Source of the DNA: Sphingomonas kyeonggiensis
Lineage (GTDB): Bacteria; Pseudomonadota; Alphaproteobacteria; Sphingomonadales; Sphingomonadaceae
Reading direction: 5' to 3'
Length of the DNA stretch: 64,000 nt
Assembly: GCF_014196745.1 (NCBI RefSeq)
Contig: NZ_JACIEH010000001.1
Location: 1,240,001-1,304,000 of the forward strand
The notes beneath the pieces are model-generated. The model ran no database searches. It saw nothing but the letters and a program-made list of their open reading frames with translations, and was not told the DNA's origin. The position numbers and the translations under genes are program-made. Shown here piece by piece: positions 26,478 through 38,060 of this stretch. Numbering within the stretch: position 1 is the first letter of the stretch; each line of letters starts with the position of its first letter.

Positions 26478-28058
26478 TCAGCTTCGTCCTGCCAGTGGCA
26501 GACGAACGACGAATCTTGCCCCGCTCAATCGATCCTCCCGCGATTCGACTGAAATGCTCCCCTGGTGGCCCTCGACGATCGTACGGGCGATGGCAAGCCC
26601 CAGACCGGAGTGCTGGCCGAACGCCTCCTGCTGCGGCCGCACCGAATGGAAGCGGCGGAAGATGTTCTCGCGGGCTTCCTCCGGCACGCCGGGGCCTTCG
26701 TCCTCGACGCGGATCGTCAGGTCTTCCTCGTCGCTGGCCGCGGAAATGGCGATCAGGCCGCCCGACGGCGAAAAGGAGATCGCGTTCTCGATCAAATTCT
26801 CGAACACGCGCTCCAGCCTTGCGCCTTCGCCGAGCACGGTGAATTTGGTCCCGGCGGCACGATCAAAGGCGATGCGGATGCGGTTGGGGATACCGCGCGT
26901 CTCGCGCTGGTCGAGCAGCGCCCGGATCATCGCGCCGATATCCACCGGCTCGAAGGTGGCACGGCTGAGTTGGGCGTCGAGGCGCGAAGCCTCGGAGATA
27001 TCGGTGATCAGCCGGTCGAGCCGCAGCACGTCGTCGCGGACGATCTCGAGCAGCTGGTCGCGATGCTCCTTCTTCTTCACCGCAGCCATCCCGTCGACGG
27101 CGGAGCGCAGCGAGGCGAGGGGGTTCTTCAGCTCGTGGGTGACGTCCGCGGCAAAGGCCTCGGTCGCGTCGATCCGGGCGCGCAGCGCCTGGGTCATGTC
27201 CGAGAGCGCCCGGGCGAGCAGGCCGATCTCGTCGCTGCGGTCGGGCAGGCGGGGCACCACCACTTCGCGGGCGCGGCCCAGCCGCACGCGGATCGCTGCG
27301 CGGGCGAGCAGGCGCAGCGGCCGCACGATCGTCCGCGCCAGGAAGAGCGAGAGCAGGATCGAGAATACCGAGACGAACAGCAGCACCATGCCCAGCCGGA
27401 AGCGTTCGGCGCGCACGGTCTGGGTAATGTCGCGGGCGTTTGCCGTGGTCATCACCACGCCCAGCTCGGTGATCGGCGCAGCGGCGGTGATCACCGGCGT
27501 GCGATCGGGCGCACGCCATACCGTCGCCGGCGTACCGTGCGCGGAAAGGGCGGTGCGCACATCGGGCCAGTCGAGACCCTGGTCGACCGGGCGCTCGCGG
27601 TAGAGCGGCGCGCGGTCGGCGCCGGCCACCGTATCGATCACGGCATCGAGGATGCGCGCCGCCTCGAGCCCCCAGGGATCCTTGTCCGGATCGCGCAGCA
27701 CCACGTTGCGCAGCCCCAGCGTCTTGCTGTCCGCCAGCGATTTGCCCTTCTCGTCGAACAGCCGGATGCGGGTGCCGGTGTCGCGTGCCAGGCTCAGCAC
27801 CAGCAGGTCGCGGCGCTTCTCGTCCTTGGCCGAGGCCAGCGCCTGGGCGATCAGCCGCACTTCGCGACCGGCCTGCTCGACGCGGCTGTCGACCATCCGG
27901 CTCCGGTAGGAGTCGAGATAGTAGAAGCCGCCGCCCAGCAGCGCGAGCGCGACGATGTTCACCGCGAGGATGCGCGGCGTCAGGCTGACGCGATTGGACC
28001 ATTTGAGCGCGAGGTCGCGCTCGTCCCTACTCGTCCGAGAACCGGTAGCCCGCGCCAT
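26478..28058 (-). CDS. chvG: ChvG-type membrane sensor histidine kinase
   Basis: A 526-residue sensor: TM1 at about 29-48, a periplasmic domain of about 170 residues, TM2 at about 223-243, HAMP, the dimerisation domain with phosphorylated His308 in [13 protein letters not shown], and a HATPase domain ([36 protein letters not shown]). In Rhizobiales the homologue senses acid or envelope stress. The only ATG giving full TM1 is at 28058, overlapping chvI by about 30 bases. Its neighbours (chvI, hprK-like, rapZ, EIIA, HPr, pckA) are the conserved alphaproteobacterial set. Confidence 0.93.
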   Translation of the reverse strand: MARATGSRTSRDERDLALKWSNRVSLTPRILAVNIVALALLGGGFYYLDSYRSRMVDSRVEQAGREVRLIAQALASAKDEKRRDLLVLSLARDTGTRIRLFDEKGKSLADSKTLGLRNVVLRDPDKDPWGLEAARILDAVIDTVAGADRAPLYRERPVDQGLDWPDVRTALSAHGTPATVWRAPDRTPVITAAAPITELGVVMTTANARDITQTVRAERFRLGMVLLFVSVFSILLSLFLARTIVRPLRLLARAAIRVRLGRAREVVVPRLPDRSDEIGLLARALSDMTQALRARIDATEAFAADVTHELKNPLASLRSAVDGMAAVKKKEHRDQLLEIVRDDVLRLDRLITDISEASRLDAQLSRATFEPVDIGAMIRALLDQRETRGIPNRIRIAFDRAAGTKFTVLGEGARLERVFENLIENAISFSPSGGLIAISAASDEEDLTIRVEDEGPGVPEEARENIFRRFHSVRPQQEAFGQHSGLGLAIARTIVEGHQGSISVESREDRLSGARFVVRLPLAGRS

Positions 28059-28734
28059 AGAGCGTCTCGATAGCATCGAATTCCGGATCGACCTGCCGGA
28101 ATTTGCGGCGGACGCGCTTGATGTGGCTGTCGATGGTTCGGTCATCGACATAGATGTCGTCCTGATAGGCGGCATCCATCAGCTGGTTGCGGGTCTTCAC
28201 GATCCCCGGGCGCTGCGCCAGCGTCTCGAGGATCAGGAATTCGGTGACGGTGAGGGTCACGTTGGTGCCGTTCCAGGTCACGCGGTGGCGTGCCGGGTCC
28301 ATGGTCAGCCGGCCGCGCTCCAGCGCCTCGGCGGTGACTTCCTCGCCACCCTCGGCGCTCGGCTGCGCGGCTTCGGTCCGGCGCAGGATCGCGCGGATGC
28401 GGGCGATGAGAAGCCGTTGGGAGAAGGGCTTGGCGATATAGTCGTCCGCGCCCATCGCCAGGCCCAGCGCCTCGTCCAGCTCGTCGTCCTTGCTGGTCAG
28501 GAAGATCACCGGGATCGTGCTCTTCTCGCGCAGCTTCCGCAGCAGCTCGAGCCCGTCCATCTTCGGCATCTTGATGTCGAGCACCGCCAGGTCAGGCGGA
28601 TTGTCGATCAGCGCCTTCAATGCGCTCTCGCCATCGGAATAGACTCGCGTCAGGAAACCCTCGGTCTGCAGGGCGATCGAGACGGAGGTCAGGATGTTAC
28701 GGTCATCATCGACCAGCGCGATCGTAGCGGTCAT
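28027..28734 (-). CDS. chvI: ChvI-type response regulator
   Basis: A 235-residue OmpR-class regulator. The receiver domain has the acidic pocket at 9-11 and the phosphorylated Asp53 in VLDIKMP, with Lys in TSKDDELDE. The C-terminal winged helix contains [17 protein letters not shown] and ends [10 protein letters not shown]. Partner of the adjacent ChvG. The gene is divergent from pckA across a 188-base region that contains a perfect palindrome, so ChvI or another regulator may act on both. Confidence 0.94.
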   Translation of the reverse strand: MTATIALVDDDRNILTSVSIALQTEGFLTRVYSDGESALKALIDNPPDLAVLDIKMPKMDGLELLRKLREKSTIPVIFLTSKDDELDEALGLAMGADDYIAKPFSQRLLIARIRAILRRTEAAQPSAEGGEEVTAEALERGRLTMDPARHRVTWNGTNVTLTVTEFLILETLAQRPGIVKTRNQLMDAAYQDDIYVDDRTIDSHIKRVRRKFRQVDPEFDAIETLYGAGYRFSDE

Positions 28735-28851
28735 GCGTTTGCGACACTCGGAACCATTGATTGGACGGCGTAACCGAAACTTCTTCGCCGCTCAATCGGC
28801 TGACAACGTTTACTCGGGTTGACCCCCCTTTCGGCAGGGGCTTATGGCCAC

Positions 28852-28864
28852 GCAATAATATTGC
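28852..28864. promoter_or_regulatory. Perfect palindrome GCAATAATATTGC in the chvI-pckA intergenic region
   Basis: A 13-base perfect palindrome lies 58 bases before the pckA start. It is AT-rich in a GC-rich setting, as expected for a regulator site. A TTGACC at 28820 followed by a CCCC/GGGG hairpin lies just upstream and may be part of the pckA promoter. Which protein binds is unknown. Confidence 0.35.
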
Positions 28865-28922
28865 ACTGGGCGGCAACAGCCCGGGCAAATCACCCCCAGG
28901 GTGTTTGGAGACGGAGGCAAAT

Positions 28923-30536
28923 TTGACCGAGCGCACGCCGCGCCACGGTCTCGATGTCATGGGCATCGGGACGGGCGCCGATATTTTCTGGAACCTCGAA
29001 ACCGCCCAGCTCGTCGAGCAGGCCGTGTCGCGTGGGGAGGGCAAGCTGGCCAAGGATGGCCCGCTGGTCGTCACCACGGGCAAGCACACCGGCCGCAGTG
29101 CCAAGGACAAGTTCATCGTCCGCGACGCGACGACCGAGGACAGTGTCTGGTGGGGCAAGGTCAACAAGGAGATCAGCCCGGCGCATTTCGCGGCGCTCAA
29201 GGCCGATTTCCTCGCCGAGATCGCCAACCGCGACACGCTGTTTGTGCAGGACCTGTATGGCGGCTCGCAGCCCGAGCACCGCGTCAATGTCCGCGTGATC
29301 AACGAGCTGGCCTGGCACAATTTGTTCATCCGCACGATGCTGGTCCGCCCCGAGGGCGCCGAGCTAGCCGGCTTCGTGCCCGAATACACGATCATCGACC
29401 TGCCGAGCTTTCGCGCCGATCCCGATCGCCACGGTACCCGCAGCGAGACGGTGATCGCTGTGAACTTCACCGAGAAGCTGATCCTGATCGGCGGCACCGC
29501 CTATGCCGGCGAGATGAAGAAGAGCGTCTTCGGGCTGCTCAACTATCTGCTGCCCGTCGATGGGATCATGCCGATGCACTGCTCGGCCAATATCGGCCCC
29601 GAAGGCGACACCGCAGTGTTCTTCGGCCTGTCGGGCACCGGCAAGACCACGCTCTCGGCGGATGCGTCGCGCACGCTGATCGGCGATGACGAGCATGGCT
29701 GGTCGGACACCGCCGTCTTCAACTTCGAAGGCGGCTGCTACGCCAAGATGATCAACCTCTCGGCCGAAGCCGAGCCGGAGATCTTCGCGACGACGAAGCG
29801 CTTCGGCACGGTGCTCGAGAATGTCGTGATGGACGAAGAGAGCCGCACGCTCGACCTGGCGGACAACAGCCTCGCGGAGAACAGCCGCGGTGCCTATCCG
29901 ATCGACTTCATTCCCAATACCTCCGAGCGCAATCTCGGACCTGTCCCGCGCAACATCATCTTCCTGACTGCCGACGCCTTCGGGGTGATGCCGCCGATCG
30001 CGAAGCTGACGCCGGACCAGGCGATGTATCATTTCCTCTCGGGCTACACCGCCAAGGTTGCCGGCACCGAGATCGGGGTGACCGAGCCCGAGACGACCTT
30101 CTCGACCTGCTTCGGTGCCGCTTTCATGCCGCGCCACCCGGCGGTGTACGGCAATCTGCTCAAGGAGCGGATCGCGAAGGGCGGTGTCGATTGCTGGCTG
30201 GTCAACACCGGCTGGAGCGGCGGCCGCGCTACCGATCCGGGCATCAAGCGCATGCCGATCCGGGTGACTCGCGCGTTGCTCAACGCCGCGCTCGACGGCA
30301 GCCTGGCCCAGGCCGAGTTCCGCAAGGACCCGAATTTCGGGTTCATGGTGCCGGTCGCGGTCAATGGCGTGGACAGCGCGATCCTCGATCCGCGTGCGAC
30401 CTGGGACAACAAGGCGGATTATGACGCGACCGCCGGCCGCCTGGTCGACCAGTTCGTCGAGAACTTCGCCCAATTCGCGGATCACGTGGATCAAGGCGTC
30501 CGCGAGGCCGCACCGCAAGTGACAGCTACCGCATAA
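28923..30536 (+). CDS. pckA: Phosphoenolpyruvate carboxykinase (ATP)
   Basis: A 537-residue enzyme converting oxaloacetate and ATP to phosphoenolpyruvate, the entry step of gluconeogenesis. The kinase P-loop GLSGTGKT is at 235-242, with an IGDDEHGW metal segment and a C-terminal NTGWSGG substrate motif. The TTG at 28923 is chosen because ACGGAGGC lies at the right distance and the product starts [13 protein letters not shown]; the frame is open further upstream but not coding-like. Divergent from chvI, as in many alphaproteobacteria. Confidence 0.95.
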   Translation: MTERTPRHGLDVMGIGTGADIFWNLETAQLVEQAVSRGEGKLAKDGPLVVTTGKHTGRSAKDKFIVRDATTEDSVWWGKVNKEISPAHFAALKADFLAEIANRDTLFVQDLYGGSQPEHRVNVRVINELAWHNLFIRTMLVRPEGAELAGFVPEYTIIDLPSFRADPDRHGTRSETVIAVNFTEKLILIGGTAYAGEMKKSVFGLLNYLLPVDGIMPMHCSANIGPEGDTAVFFGLSGTGKTTLSADASRTLIGDDEHGWSDTAVFNFEGGCYAKMINLSAEAEPEIFATTKRFGTVLENVVMDEESRTLDLADNSLAENSRGAYPIDFIPNTSERNLGPVPRNIIFLTADAFGVMPPIAKLTPDQAMYHFLSGYTAKVAGTEIGVTEPETTFSTCFGAAFMPRHPAVYGNLLKERIAKGGVDCWLVNTGWSGGRATDPGIKRMPIRVTRALLNAALDGSLAQAEFRKDPNFGFMVPVAVNGVDSAILDPRATWDNKADYDATAGRLVDQFVENFAQFADHVDQGVREAAPQVTATA

Positions 30537-30543
30537 CCGGCCC

Positions 30544-30580
30544 GGTCATCGATCGGGCGACAGGAGCCCGATCGATGACC
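30544..30580 (+). promoter_or_regulatory. Perfect 15-bp hairpin holding the ribosome binding site and start codon of the next gene
   Basis: Arms 30544-30558 and 30566-30580 are exact inverted complements (GGTCATCGATCGGGC and its complement) around a seven-base loop GACAGGA. The loop carries the AGGA of the ribosome binding site, and the ATG at 30575-30577 lies inside the right arm. In RNA this would hide the start codon, or it may also act as the pckA terminator. Confidence 0.6.
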
Positions 30581-31024
30581 GAGTTCTCGCCAAGACTGTT
30601 CGCCACCGACGCCGAGATCGTCCATCTCGGCGAAGGCCTGCTCGCCTGTTCGCTTGCGAAGGAGGAGTGGACCCATGAGGCGCATCTCGCCGCATGCCTG
30701 TATCTGGTCGCCGAACGTCCGGACATCGATGTCGATGCCGAGATCGCCGGGCTGATCTCGCGCTTCAACGAGAGCGTCGGCGGGGTGAATGACGACAAGG
30801 GCGGCTATCACGACACGATCACCCGCACTTATGTCGCCGGCGTGCGTCTGTTTCTTGCCCGGACCAGCGAGACCGGACTTGCCGCGCGCGTCAATGCGCT
30901 GCTGGCATCGCCGATGGGCCGGCGCGACTGGCCGCTCGGTTTCTACAGCCGCGAGCTGCTCTTCTCCGTCCCGGCGCGTCGGGGTTTCGTTCCGCCGGAC
31001 CGGGCACCGTTGCCCTTGGGCTGA
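30575..31024 (+). CDS. Conserved protein of unknown function
   Basis: A 149-residue soluble, mostly helical protein. It has a WTHEAHLAACLYL helix with two histidines, a GGYHDTITRTYVAGVRLFLA segment and a late RRDWPLGFYSRELLFS. The spaced His/Glu residues (WTHEAH and GYHDTI) hint at a metal site, but I cannot name the family or its reaction. It starts 38 bases after pckA inside a strong hairpin, so it may be read from the pckA transcript under translational control. Confidence 0.72.
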   Translation: MTEFSPRLFATDAEIVHLGEGLLACSLAKEEWTHEAHLAACLYLVAERPDIDVDAEIAGLISRFNESVGGVNDDKGGYHDTITRTYVAGVRLFLARTSETGLAARVNALLASPMGRRDWPLGFYSRELLFSVPARRGFVPPDRAPLPLG

Positions 31025-31083
31025 GCCGCGCGGATATGCTAGATACGCTCCCGTTCCGAACCCCATCGTAACAGGAGCAGATT

Positions 31084-31404
31084 ATGAGCATTCTCGACGG
31101 TATCCTCGGCCAGGTCACGCAGAACGCGGACATCGCCAATCTCGCAGCCAAGGTCGGGCTCTCGCCCGAGCATGTCGAGCAGGCCGTGCAGGCGCTCGCC
31201 AAGTTCCACCCGATGGACGTCGACACCGCCGAAGGCGCGGCGGAGCACACCGGTCTGCCGGTGGACAAGCTCCAGGAGATCATCGGCCATATCGGCGGTG
31301 AGGGCTCGCTCGGGCATTTCGCCGACCTGCTCAAGGGCGACGCCGGCGGCGTGCTCGGCCAGATTGGCGGCCTCGCTTCGGGCCTGCTCGGCGGGAAGCA
31401 GTAA
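31084..31404 (+). CDS. Small conserved protein, YidB/DUF937-like
   Basis: A 106-residue protein of short helices with repeated Gly and Leu. The N-terminal helix MSILDGILGQVTQ, a LPVDKLQEIIGHIGGEGSL segment and a glycine-rich tail (GGVLGQIGGLASGLLGGK) resemble the YidB/DUF937 group of small bacterial proteins with no known activity. There is no signal peptide. CAGGAG precedes the start. Assignment to that group is by general pattern only. Confidence 0.65.
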   Translation: MSILDGILGQVTQNADIANLAAKVGLSPEHVEQAVQALAKFHPMDVDTAEGAAEHTGLPVDKLQEIIGHIGGEGSLGHFADLLKGDAGGVLGQIGGLASGLLGGKQ

Positions 31405-31416
31405 ACCCGCTATCCG

Positions 31417-31440
31417 CCATCCCCGCGAGAGCGGGGGTGG
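31417..31440. repeat. Family B half-element (CCATCCCCGCGAGAGCGGGG), probable terminator
   Basis: One arm of the CCCCGC-GAAA-GCGGGG hairpin family lies between the converging stops of the YidB-like gene and the DUF2809 gene. It is a near-perfect stem with a GAGA loop and could end both transcripts. Confidence 0.6.
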
Positions 31441-31443
31441 CGG

Positions 31444-31773
31444 TCATCTATGGATGAAGCGCTCCGCCGCCAGCGCCAGCAGCGCTCCCGCCGCATAGGC
31501 GACGAAATCCAGCCACTCGAAGCTTCCGCCCAGCACGACGGCGATGACCGGGTTGCCGCGCAGCCCGATCAGGTCGAGCAGGTTCACCGCCTGGCCGAAC
31601 TCGATCAGCGCACCGATCGCGAAGGCCAGCACCGCCGCCGGGAGAACCCGTAGCGGCAGCACCGCGCGCAGCCCGCAATAGACCAGCACCACCGCCAGCA
31701 CGTCGCCCAGATAGGGCCGGACGAAGCGATCGCGCACGAACAGCGCGATCGCCACCTCCACCGCGAACAGCAA
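31444..31773 (-). CDS. DUF2809 small membrane protein
   Basis: A protein of about 109 residues with three or four membrane helices (for example LGDVLAVVLVYCGLRAVL and PAAVLAFAIGALIEFGQAVNLL), matching the DUF2809 layout with its DRFVRPYLGD and GALIEFGQ signatures. Function is unknown. The only standard start is a TTG at 31773, but the coding pattern RPRYALAAALLF continues upstream, so the true start may be a rarer codon a little earlier. It lies 33 bases after the DUF885 stop on the same strand. Confidence 0.75.
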   Translation of the reverse strand: MLFAVEVAIALFVRDRFVRPYLGDVLAVVLVYCGLRAVLPLRVLPAAVLAFAIGALIEFGQAVNLLDLIGLRGNPVIAVVLGGSFEWLDFVAYAAGALLALAAERFIHR

Positions 31774-31805
31774 AGCCGCGGCCAGTGCGTAACGCGGGCG
31801 CCCGC

Positions 31806-33632
31806 TCAGGCCTGGCGCTCCGCGACGTGCCGGTCGATCACATGGCCCAGCACGGTCATCGGCACGTTTCCGCCCAGCACCACCGCGTCGTTGAAGGCAC
31901 GGAAGTCGTAGCGGTCGCCCAGCGCCGCCTTCGCCTTGTCGCGCAGGCGGTTGATCTCGCTATGGCCCACCTTGTAGCCGCAGGCCTGGCCCGGCCAGGA
32001 GCAATAGCGGTCGACCTCGCCCGAGACTTCCTCGACCGAGGAACCGTTGGCGGTGACGAACCAGTCGATCGCCTGCTGGCGCGTCCAGCGCTTGGCGTGG
32101 AGGCCGGTATCGACCACCAGCCGGCAGGCGCGGAAGCCGAGCGACTGGAGATAGCCGAGCTTCTCCGCCGGGTTCTCGGCATAGACGCCCAGCTCGTCGG
32201 CCAGCTGCTCGGCATAGAGCGCCCAGCCTTCCGAATAGGCGTTGAACGCCAGGATGCTGCGGATCAGCGGCATCTTGTTGGCATATTCGCCCTGCCAGAC
32301 ATGGCCCGGAATGCCCTCGTGATAGGCGAGGTCGGGCACGCTGAAGCGCGTGTGCAACGCCGTGGTGCGCAGGTTGAGCCAGATCTTGCCGGGGACGGTA
32401 CCGTCGATCGATCCCGGGCCGCCATAGGCGCCGGCTGCCCCCGGTTCCTCCTCGAGCGGCAGGCGGCGCACTTCGAGATTGCCCTTCACCAGCGTGTGGA
32501 AGGCCTGGGGCATGCGGCCGCGGATATCGTCGACGCGCTCCTGCATGAACTTGATGATCTCGGCGCGGCCGGCGTCATTGTCCGGGAAGGTGAAGCGCGG
32601 ATCCTTGGCGAGCGCTTCCATCCGCGCGCCCACCGAACCCTGGCTATAGCCTTCCTTCTTGAGGATCCCGTCCATCTCGGACTGGATCTTCGCCAACTGG
32701 TCGAGGCCCATCTGGTGGACTTCGTCGGGCGTCATGCTGGTCGTGGTGCCCGCGCTCAGCGCCCAGGCGTAATAGGCGTCGCCGTCCTTGAACTTCCACA
32801 CGCCGGCATCGCTGGTCGCGCGGGCGCGGTGCTTCTCCAGCTCGGCGATCTGGCGGTCCAGGGCGGGGGTCAGCTTGTCCTTGGCGAGCAGCCAGGCGCG
32901 CTCGCCGAAATCGCCCTGCATCCCCGCAGTGCGATTGGCGACCGAGGTCACCACGCCCCAGCCCGCCGGATTGCCGCTGCGGACCAGCTTGATCTGCTTC
33001 AGGCACTTGTCGAGCAGGAAGTCGGGGGCGATCACGCCCTTGCGCGCCGCCAGCTTCAGCCGCTCGGTCTCGCTGTCCAGCTGCTCGGCATAGCTCTCCA
33101 GCCGGTCGAGATAGGCTTCGCCGTCCTCCGGGCTGGCGATCTGGTGATCGCTGTCGAGCATGCGCGGCGTGTCGATATAGGCGCCGACATTCTGCACCAC
33201 GACATAGGGCGTGTTGCGCCAGCTGCCGGTCGCGACGTCGCCATAGCCGAAGGCGAAGCCCTTCAGCGCGTTGGAATGGCTGGCCTGGATCACGTCGATA
33301 TGGGTGCGCATCGCCGGGCTCAGCGCGTTGAGGTCGAGCTTGGCGATATCGGCCAGGACCTGCTTCAGATTGGCGGCGATCTTCGCCTGGCCCTTTACCG
33401 AGCGGTCCATCAGCTGGTGCTTCAGATTGGCGCGCTTGTCCTTGTCGACGCCCAGAGTCGTCGCCGTCTCGGGATAGTCGCGCAGCATCTGCTCGGCGGC
33501 ACGGTCGATCAGCGCCTGGGCGGGGGCGTCGTTCGGGGCGAACAGGGCGCGGGCGGCGGCGGGAGAACCGGCAAGCGCGAGCGTAGAGCCCGCGCCGAGC
33601 AGCAACTGGCGGCGAGTGGTATCCAACTTCAA
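31806..33632 (-). CDS. DUF885 family exported protein (metallopeptidase-like)
   Basis: A 608-residue protein with a Tat-like leader (TTRRQLLLGAGSTLALAG, residues 5-22) and predicted cleavage near 27. The DUF885 core contains the zinc-type motif LAYHEGIPGHVWQ, an HExxxxH arrangement. Other family blocks are ALYAEQLADELGVY and the C-terminal YKVGHSEINRLRDKAKAALG. The domain is related to metallocarboxypeptidases; the natural substrate is unknown. Folded export through Tat fits a metal enzyme. A family B half-repeat lies just before the start. Confidence 0.88.
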   Translation of the reverse strand: MKLDTTRRQLLLGAGSTLALAGSPAAARALFAPNDAPAQALIDRAAEQMLRDYPETATTLGVDKDKRANLKHQLMDRSVKGQAKIAANLKQVLADIAKLDLNALSPAMRTHIDVIQASHSNALKGFAFGYGDVATGSWRNTPYVVVQNVGAYIDTPRMLDSDHQIASPEDGEAYLDRLESYAEQLDSETERLKLAARKGVIAPDFLLDKCLKQIKLVRSGNPAGWGVVTSVANRTAGMQGDFGERAWLLAKDKLTPALDRQIAELEKHRARATSDAGVWKFKDGDAYYAWALSAGTTTSMTPDEVHQMGLDQLAKIQSEMDGILKKEGYSQGSVGARMEALAKDPRFTFPDNDAGRAEIIKFMQERVDDIRGRMPQAFHTLVKGNLEVRRLPLEEEPGAAGAYGGPGSIDGTVPGKIWLNLRTTALHTRFSVPDLAYHEGIPGHVWQGEYANKMPLIRSILAFNAYSEGWALYAEQLADELGVYAENPAEKLGYLQSLGFRACRLVVDTGLHAKRWTRQQAIDWFVTANGSSVEEVSGEVDRYCSWPGQACGYKVGHSEINRLRDKAKAALGDRYDFRAFNDAVVLGGNVPMTVLGHVIDRHVAERQA

Positions 33633-33643
33633 ACTCCCAAAAT

Positions 33644-33666
33644 CACCCCGCGAAGGCGGGGATGAC
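33644..33666. repeat. Family B half-element (CACCCCGCGAAGGCGGGG)
   Basis: A single CCCCGC-GAA-GCGGGG type hairpin followed by ATGAC, in the 45 bases between the NfeD stop and the DUF885 start (both minus strand). It could terminate the NfeD/SPFH transcript. Confidence 0.6.
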
Positions 33667-33677
33667 GAACAGAAAAC

Positions 33678-34127
33678 TCAGGCGGGCTCGACGTCGAGCG
33701 AGCCGCTACGGGCACCGGTGATGCGGACATGCGCGCCGACGGGGGTGTCGGGGCCATGGGCCGGCCATTCGCCGTCGCCCACCTTCACCCGGCCCTGGCC
33801 CGCGACGATCGGCTCGACCACGGTGACCACCTGGCCGATCAGCCGGGCGACGCGGTCGTTGAGCAGCGGGTCTGCGCTCGGCACCGGGTTCTGGCGGTAC
33901 CAGCGCCGCCCGACCGCCACGGCCGCAGCCGACGCCGCGGCGAACAGGAACACTTCGAACACCAGGTCGAACGCGGGCACCAGCAACGTCGCCACCCCGG
34001 TCACCGCCGCGCCGGCGGCGATGAAGACCAGGAAGATGCCCGGTGCCAGCAGCTCGGCGATCGCCAGCACCGCGGCAAGGATCAGCCAGGCCAGACCCGG
34101 CACGGCGAGCAGTTGGTTGAAGTCCAT
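33678..34127 (-). CDS. NfeD-family membrane protein
   Basis: A 149-residue short NfeD protein. Two or three membrane helices fill residues about 8-75 (LAWLILAAVLAIAELL, FLVFIAAGAAVTGVATLLV), followed by a soluble OB-fold domain (LNDRVARLIGQVVTVVEPIVAGQGRVKVGDGEW). NfeD proteins are usually encoded with SPFH proteins and act with them in membrane domains. The ATG at 34127 follows the SPFH stop by one base, with AAGGAGGGG inside the end of that gene, so the two are translationally linked. Confidence 0.9.
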   Translation of the reverse strand: MDFNQLLAVPGLAWLILAAVLAIAELLAPGIFLVFIAAGAAVTGVATLLVPAFDLVFEVFLFAAASAAAVAVGRRWYRQNPVPSADPLLNDRVARLIGQVVTVVEPIVAGQGRVKVGDGEWPAHGPDTPVGAHVRITGARSGSLDVEPA

Positions 34128-34128
34128 C

Positions 34129-35121
34129 TCACCCCTCCTTGGGTTCGAACGGCCGCGGGCGCGGCGGGGCAGGGGGCGCCGGGGGACGCGGCGCGCCGCC
34201 ATTGCCACCACCACCCAGCGCTTCCTTTGCTAGCTCGCCGATGCCGCCCAGCGTGCCGATCAGCTGCGTTGCCTCGACCGGGAACAGGATGGTCTTGGCA
34301 TTGGGCGAAGTGGCGAATTTGCCGACCGCCTCGACATATTTCTGCGCGATGAAATAGTTGAGCGACTGGCTCGATCCCGCCTCGATCGCGTCCGACACCA
34401 GCTGCGTCGCCTTGGCTTCCGCCTCGGCCGAACGCTCGCGCGCCTCGGCGTCGCGGAAGGCGGCCTCGCGCCGGCCCTCGGCCTCGAGGATCTTGGACTG
34501 TTTCTGGCCCTCGGCGCGCAGGATCTCCGAAGCACGGGTACCCTCGGCCTCGAGGATGTTGGCGCGCTTCTCGCGCTCCGCCTTCATCTGCCGGCCCATC
34601 GCGTTGACGATGTCGGCGGGCGGGCGGATGTCCTTGATCTCGACACGCGTGATCTTCACGCCCCAGGGCGTCGTCGCATGATCGACCACCGAGAGCAGCC
34701 GCGCGTTGATCTCGTCGCGCTTCGACAGCGTCTCGTCCAGGTCCATCGAGCCCATCACCGTGCGCAGGTTGGTCGTGGTGAGCTGGAGCAGCGCGATATA
34801 GAGGTCGCTCACCTCATAGGCCGCCTTGGCCGCGTCGAGGACCTGGAAGAACACCACGCCGTCGGTGGAGATCATCGCATTGTCCTTGGTGATGATCTCT
34901 TGGCCGGGGATGTCGATCACCTGCTCCATCATGTTCACCCGCCGGCCGACCCGGTAGAAGAAGGCGGGATAGAAGTTGAAGCCCGGCCCGGCGACGCTGG
35001 TGAAGCGGCCGAAATGCTCGATCGTGTACTGATAGCCCTGGCGGACGATCGTCACGCTGGAGAAGAGGTAGAGCACGACGACCACGGCCACCGCGCCCAG
35101 GAAAACATTGAGTACGAGCAT
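34129..35121 (-). CDS. SPFH/stomatin-like (band 7) protein
   Basis: A 330-residue stomatin/QmcA-type protein. One N-terminal membrane anchor ([20 protein letters not shown]) is followed by the SPFH domain with [20 protein letters not shown] order and [20 protein letters not shown] long Glu/Ala-rich coiled coil (about 185-245) comes next, then a Pro/Gly-rich tail ending PRPFEPKEG. It probably forms membrane-bound oligomers with the NfeD partner encoded next. There is a single short gap to the divergent citrate-lyase-like gene. Confidence 0.92.
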   Translation of the reverse strand: MLVLNVFLGAVAVVVVLYLFSSVTIVRQGYQYTIEHFGRFTSVAGPGFNFYPAFFYRVGRRVNMMEQVIDIPGQEIITKDNAMISTDGVVFFQVLDAAKAAYEVSDLYIALLQLTTTNLRTVMGSMDLDETLSKRDEINARLLSVVDHATTPWGVKITRVEIKDIRPPADIVNAMGRQMKAEREKRANILEAEGTRASEILRAEGQKQSKILEAEGRREAAFRDAEARERSAEAEAKATQLVSDAIEAGSSQSLNYFIAQKYVEAVGKFATSPNAKTILFPVEATQLIGTLGGIGELAKEALGGGGNGGAPRPPAPPAPPRPRPFEPKEG

Positions 35122-35169
35122 TCCGACTCCCCCTTCACGATTTGCTTCTTGCTAGCATAGAGAGGGGCC

Positions 35170-35976
35170 ATGACCACAGCCCGTCTCGCACCGCGCACCG
35201 CCCTGTTCCTGCCGGCCTCCAATCCGCGCGCGATCGAGAAGGCGCGGGGCCTCTCCGCCGACCTGGTGATCCTTGACCTGGAGGATGCCGTGAAGGACGC
35301 GGACAAGGCGACTGCCCGCATCGCCGCGGTGGAGGCGGTGGCACAGGGTTTCGGCCCGCGTCTCGCCGCGATCCGGCTGAACGGGATCGAGTCGGGCGAG
35401 CATCTGGAGGATGTCGCCGCAGTCGCCGCCTCGCGCGCGGACTTCGCAGTACTGCCCAAGGCCGAGAGCGCGGCCGATGTCGCGCAGGTCGCCAGGGCGC
35501 TCGGCAAGCCGCTGCTCGCGATGATCGAGACTCCGCTCGGGGTGCTCGCCGCGGCCGATATCGCCGCGGTGCCCGGTGTGTCGGGGCTCATCGCGGGCAC
35601 CAACGATCTCGCCGCCTCGCTCCGCCTGCCGCCGTCCAGCGGCCGCGCCCAGATGGGCGTGGCGCTCCAGACCATCGTCCTCGCCGCCCGCGCCAGCCAG
35701 GTCTGGGCGCTGGACGGCGTGTTCAACCGGCTCGACGATCCCGAAGGGCTTGCGGCCGAATGCGGCGAGGGCCGGGCGCTCGGTTATGACGGCAAGTCGT
35801 TGATCCATCCCAACCAGATCGAGATCGCCGCCCGGGTCTTCGGTCCCAGCGAAGCCGAGCGCGCCGATGCCCGGGCGCTGATCGCGGCGGCGACGGGCGG
35901 CGCCGAGCGCTACGAAGGGCGGATGATCGAGACGATGCACGTCGATCAGGCCCGTGCGCTGCTCGATCGCATTTGA
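35170..35976 (+). CDS. HpcH/HpaI aldolase / citrate lyase beta-like CoA ester lyase
   Basis: A 268-residue TIM-barrel lyase. The N-terminal RTALFLPASNPRAIEKA and LVILDLEDAVKDADK carry the metal-binding acidic residues; AIRLNG, LPKAESA, LAMIETPLGVL and GYDGKSLIHPNQI are family signatures. Members cleave or hydrolyse malyl-CoA, citryl-CoA or methylmalyl-CoA; the sequence does not decide which. No citrate lyase alpha or gamma subunits are near, so a stand-alone CoA-ester lyase is more likely than citrate lyase. Confidence 0.88.
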   Translation: MTTARLAPRTALFLPASNPRAIEKARGLSADLVILDLEDAVKDADKATARIAAVEAVAQGFGPRLAAIRLNGIESGEHLEDVAAVAASRADFAVLPKAESAADVAQVARALGKPLLAMIETPLGVLAAADIAAVPGVSGLIAGTNDLAASLRLPPSSGRAQMGVALQTIVLAARASQVWALDGVFNRLDDPEGLAAECGEGRALGYDGKSLIHPNQIEIAARVFGPSEAERADARALIAAATGGAERYEGRMIETMHVDQARALLDRI

Positions 35977-36048
35977 GATACCGCCACTACGGAACATTTC
36001 GCTGCCTAAGGGCGACCACGTAGGCCTGACTTATCCTATGATAAAAGC

Positions 36049-37972
<1,924 letters not shown>

Positions 37973-37993
37973 GCGCCGGGTCCCGATCGAGGA

Positions 37994-38017
37994 CGGGCGG
38001 GCAGGCGGGCCCGCCCG
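37994..38017 (+). terminator. Hairpin after guaB
   Basis: An 8-bp stem CGGGCGGG / CCCGCCCG with an eight-base loop, 22 bases after the guaB stop. No T-run follows; terminator role inferred. Confidence 0.4.
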
Positions 38018-38060
38018 AAGCGATTGCGCCCGCGCGCCAATCCGCTATCCATGGCGGATA

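Noticed and set aside
24625..27603. A 992-codon plus-strand frame opposite the HPr, EIIA, rapZ, hprK-like and chvG genes
   Set aside because: It is rich in Ser/Arg/Ala with no motif, while the opposite strand encodes five linked, recognisable proteins with four-base overlaps.
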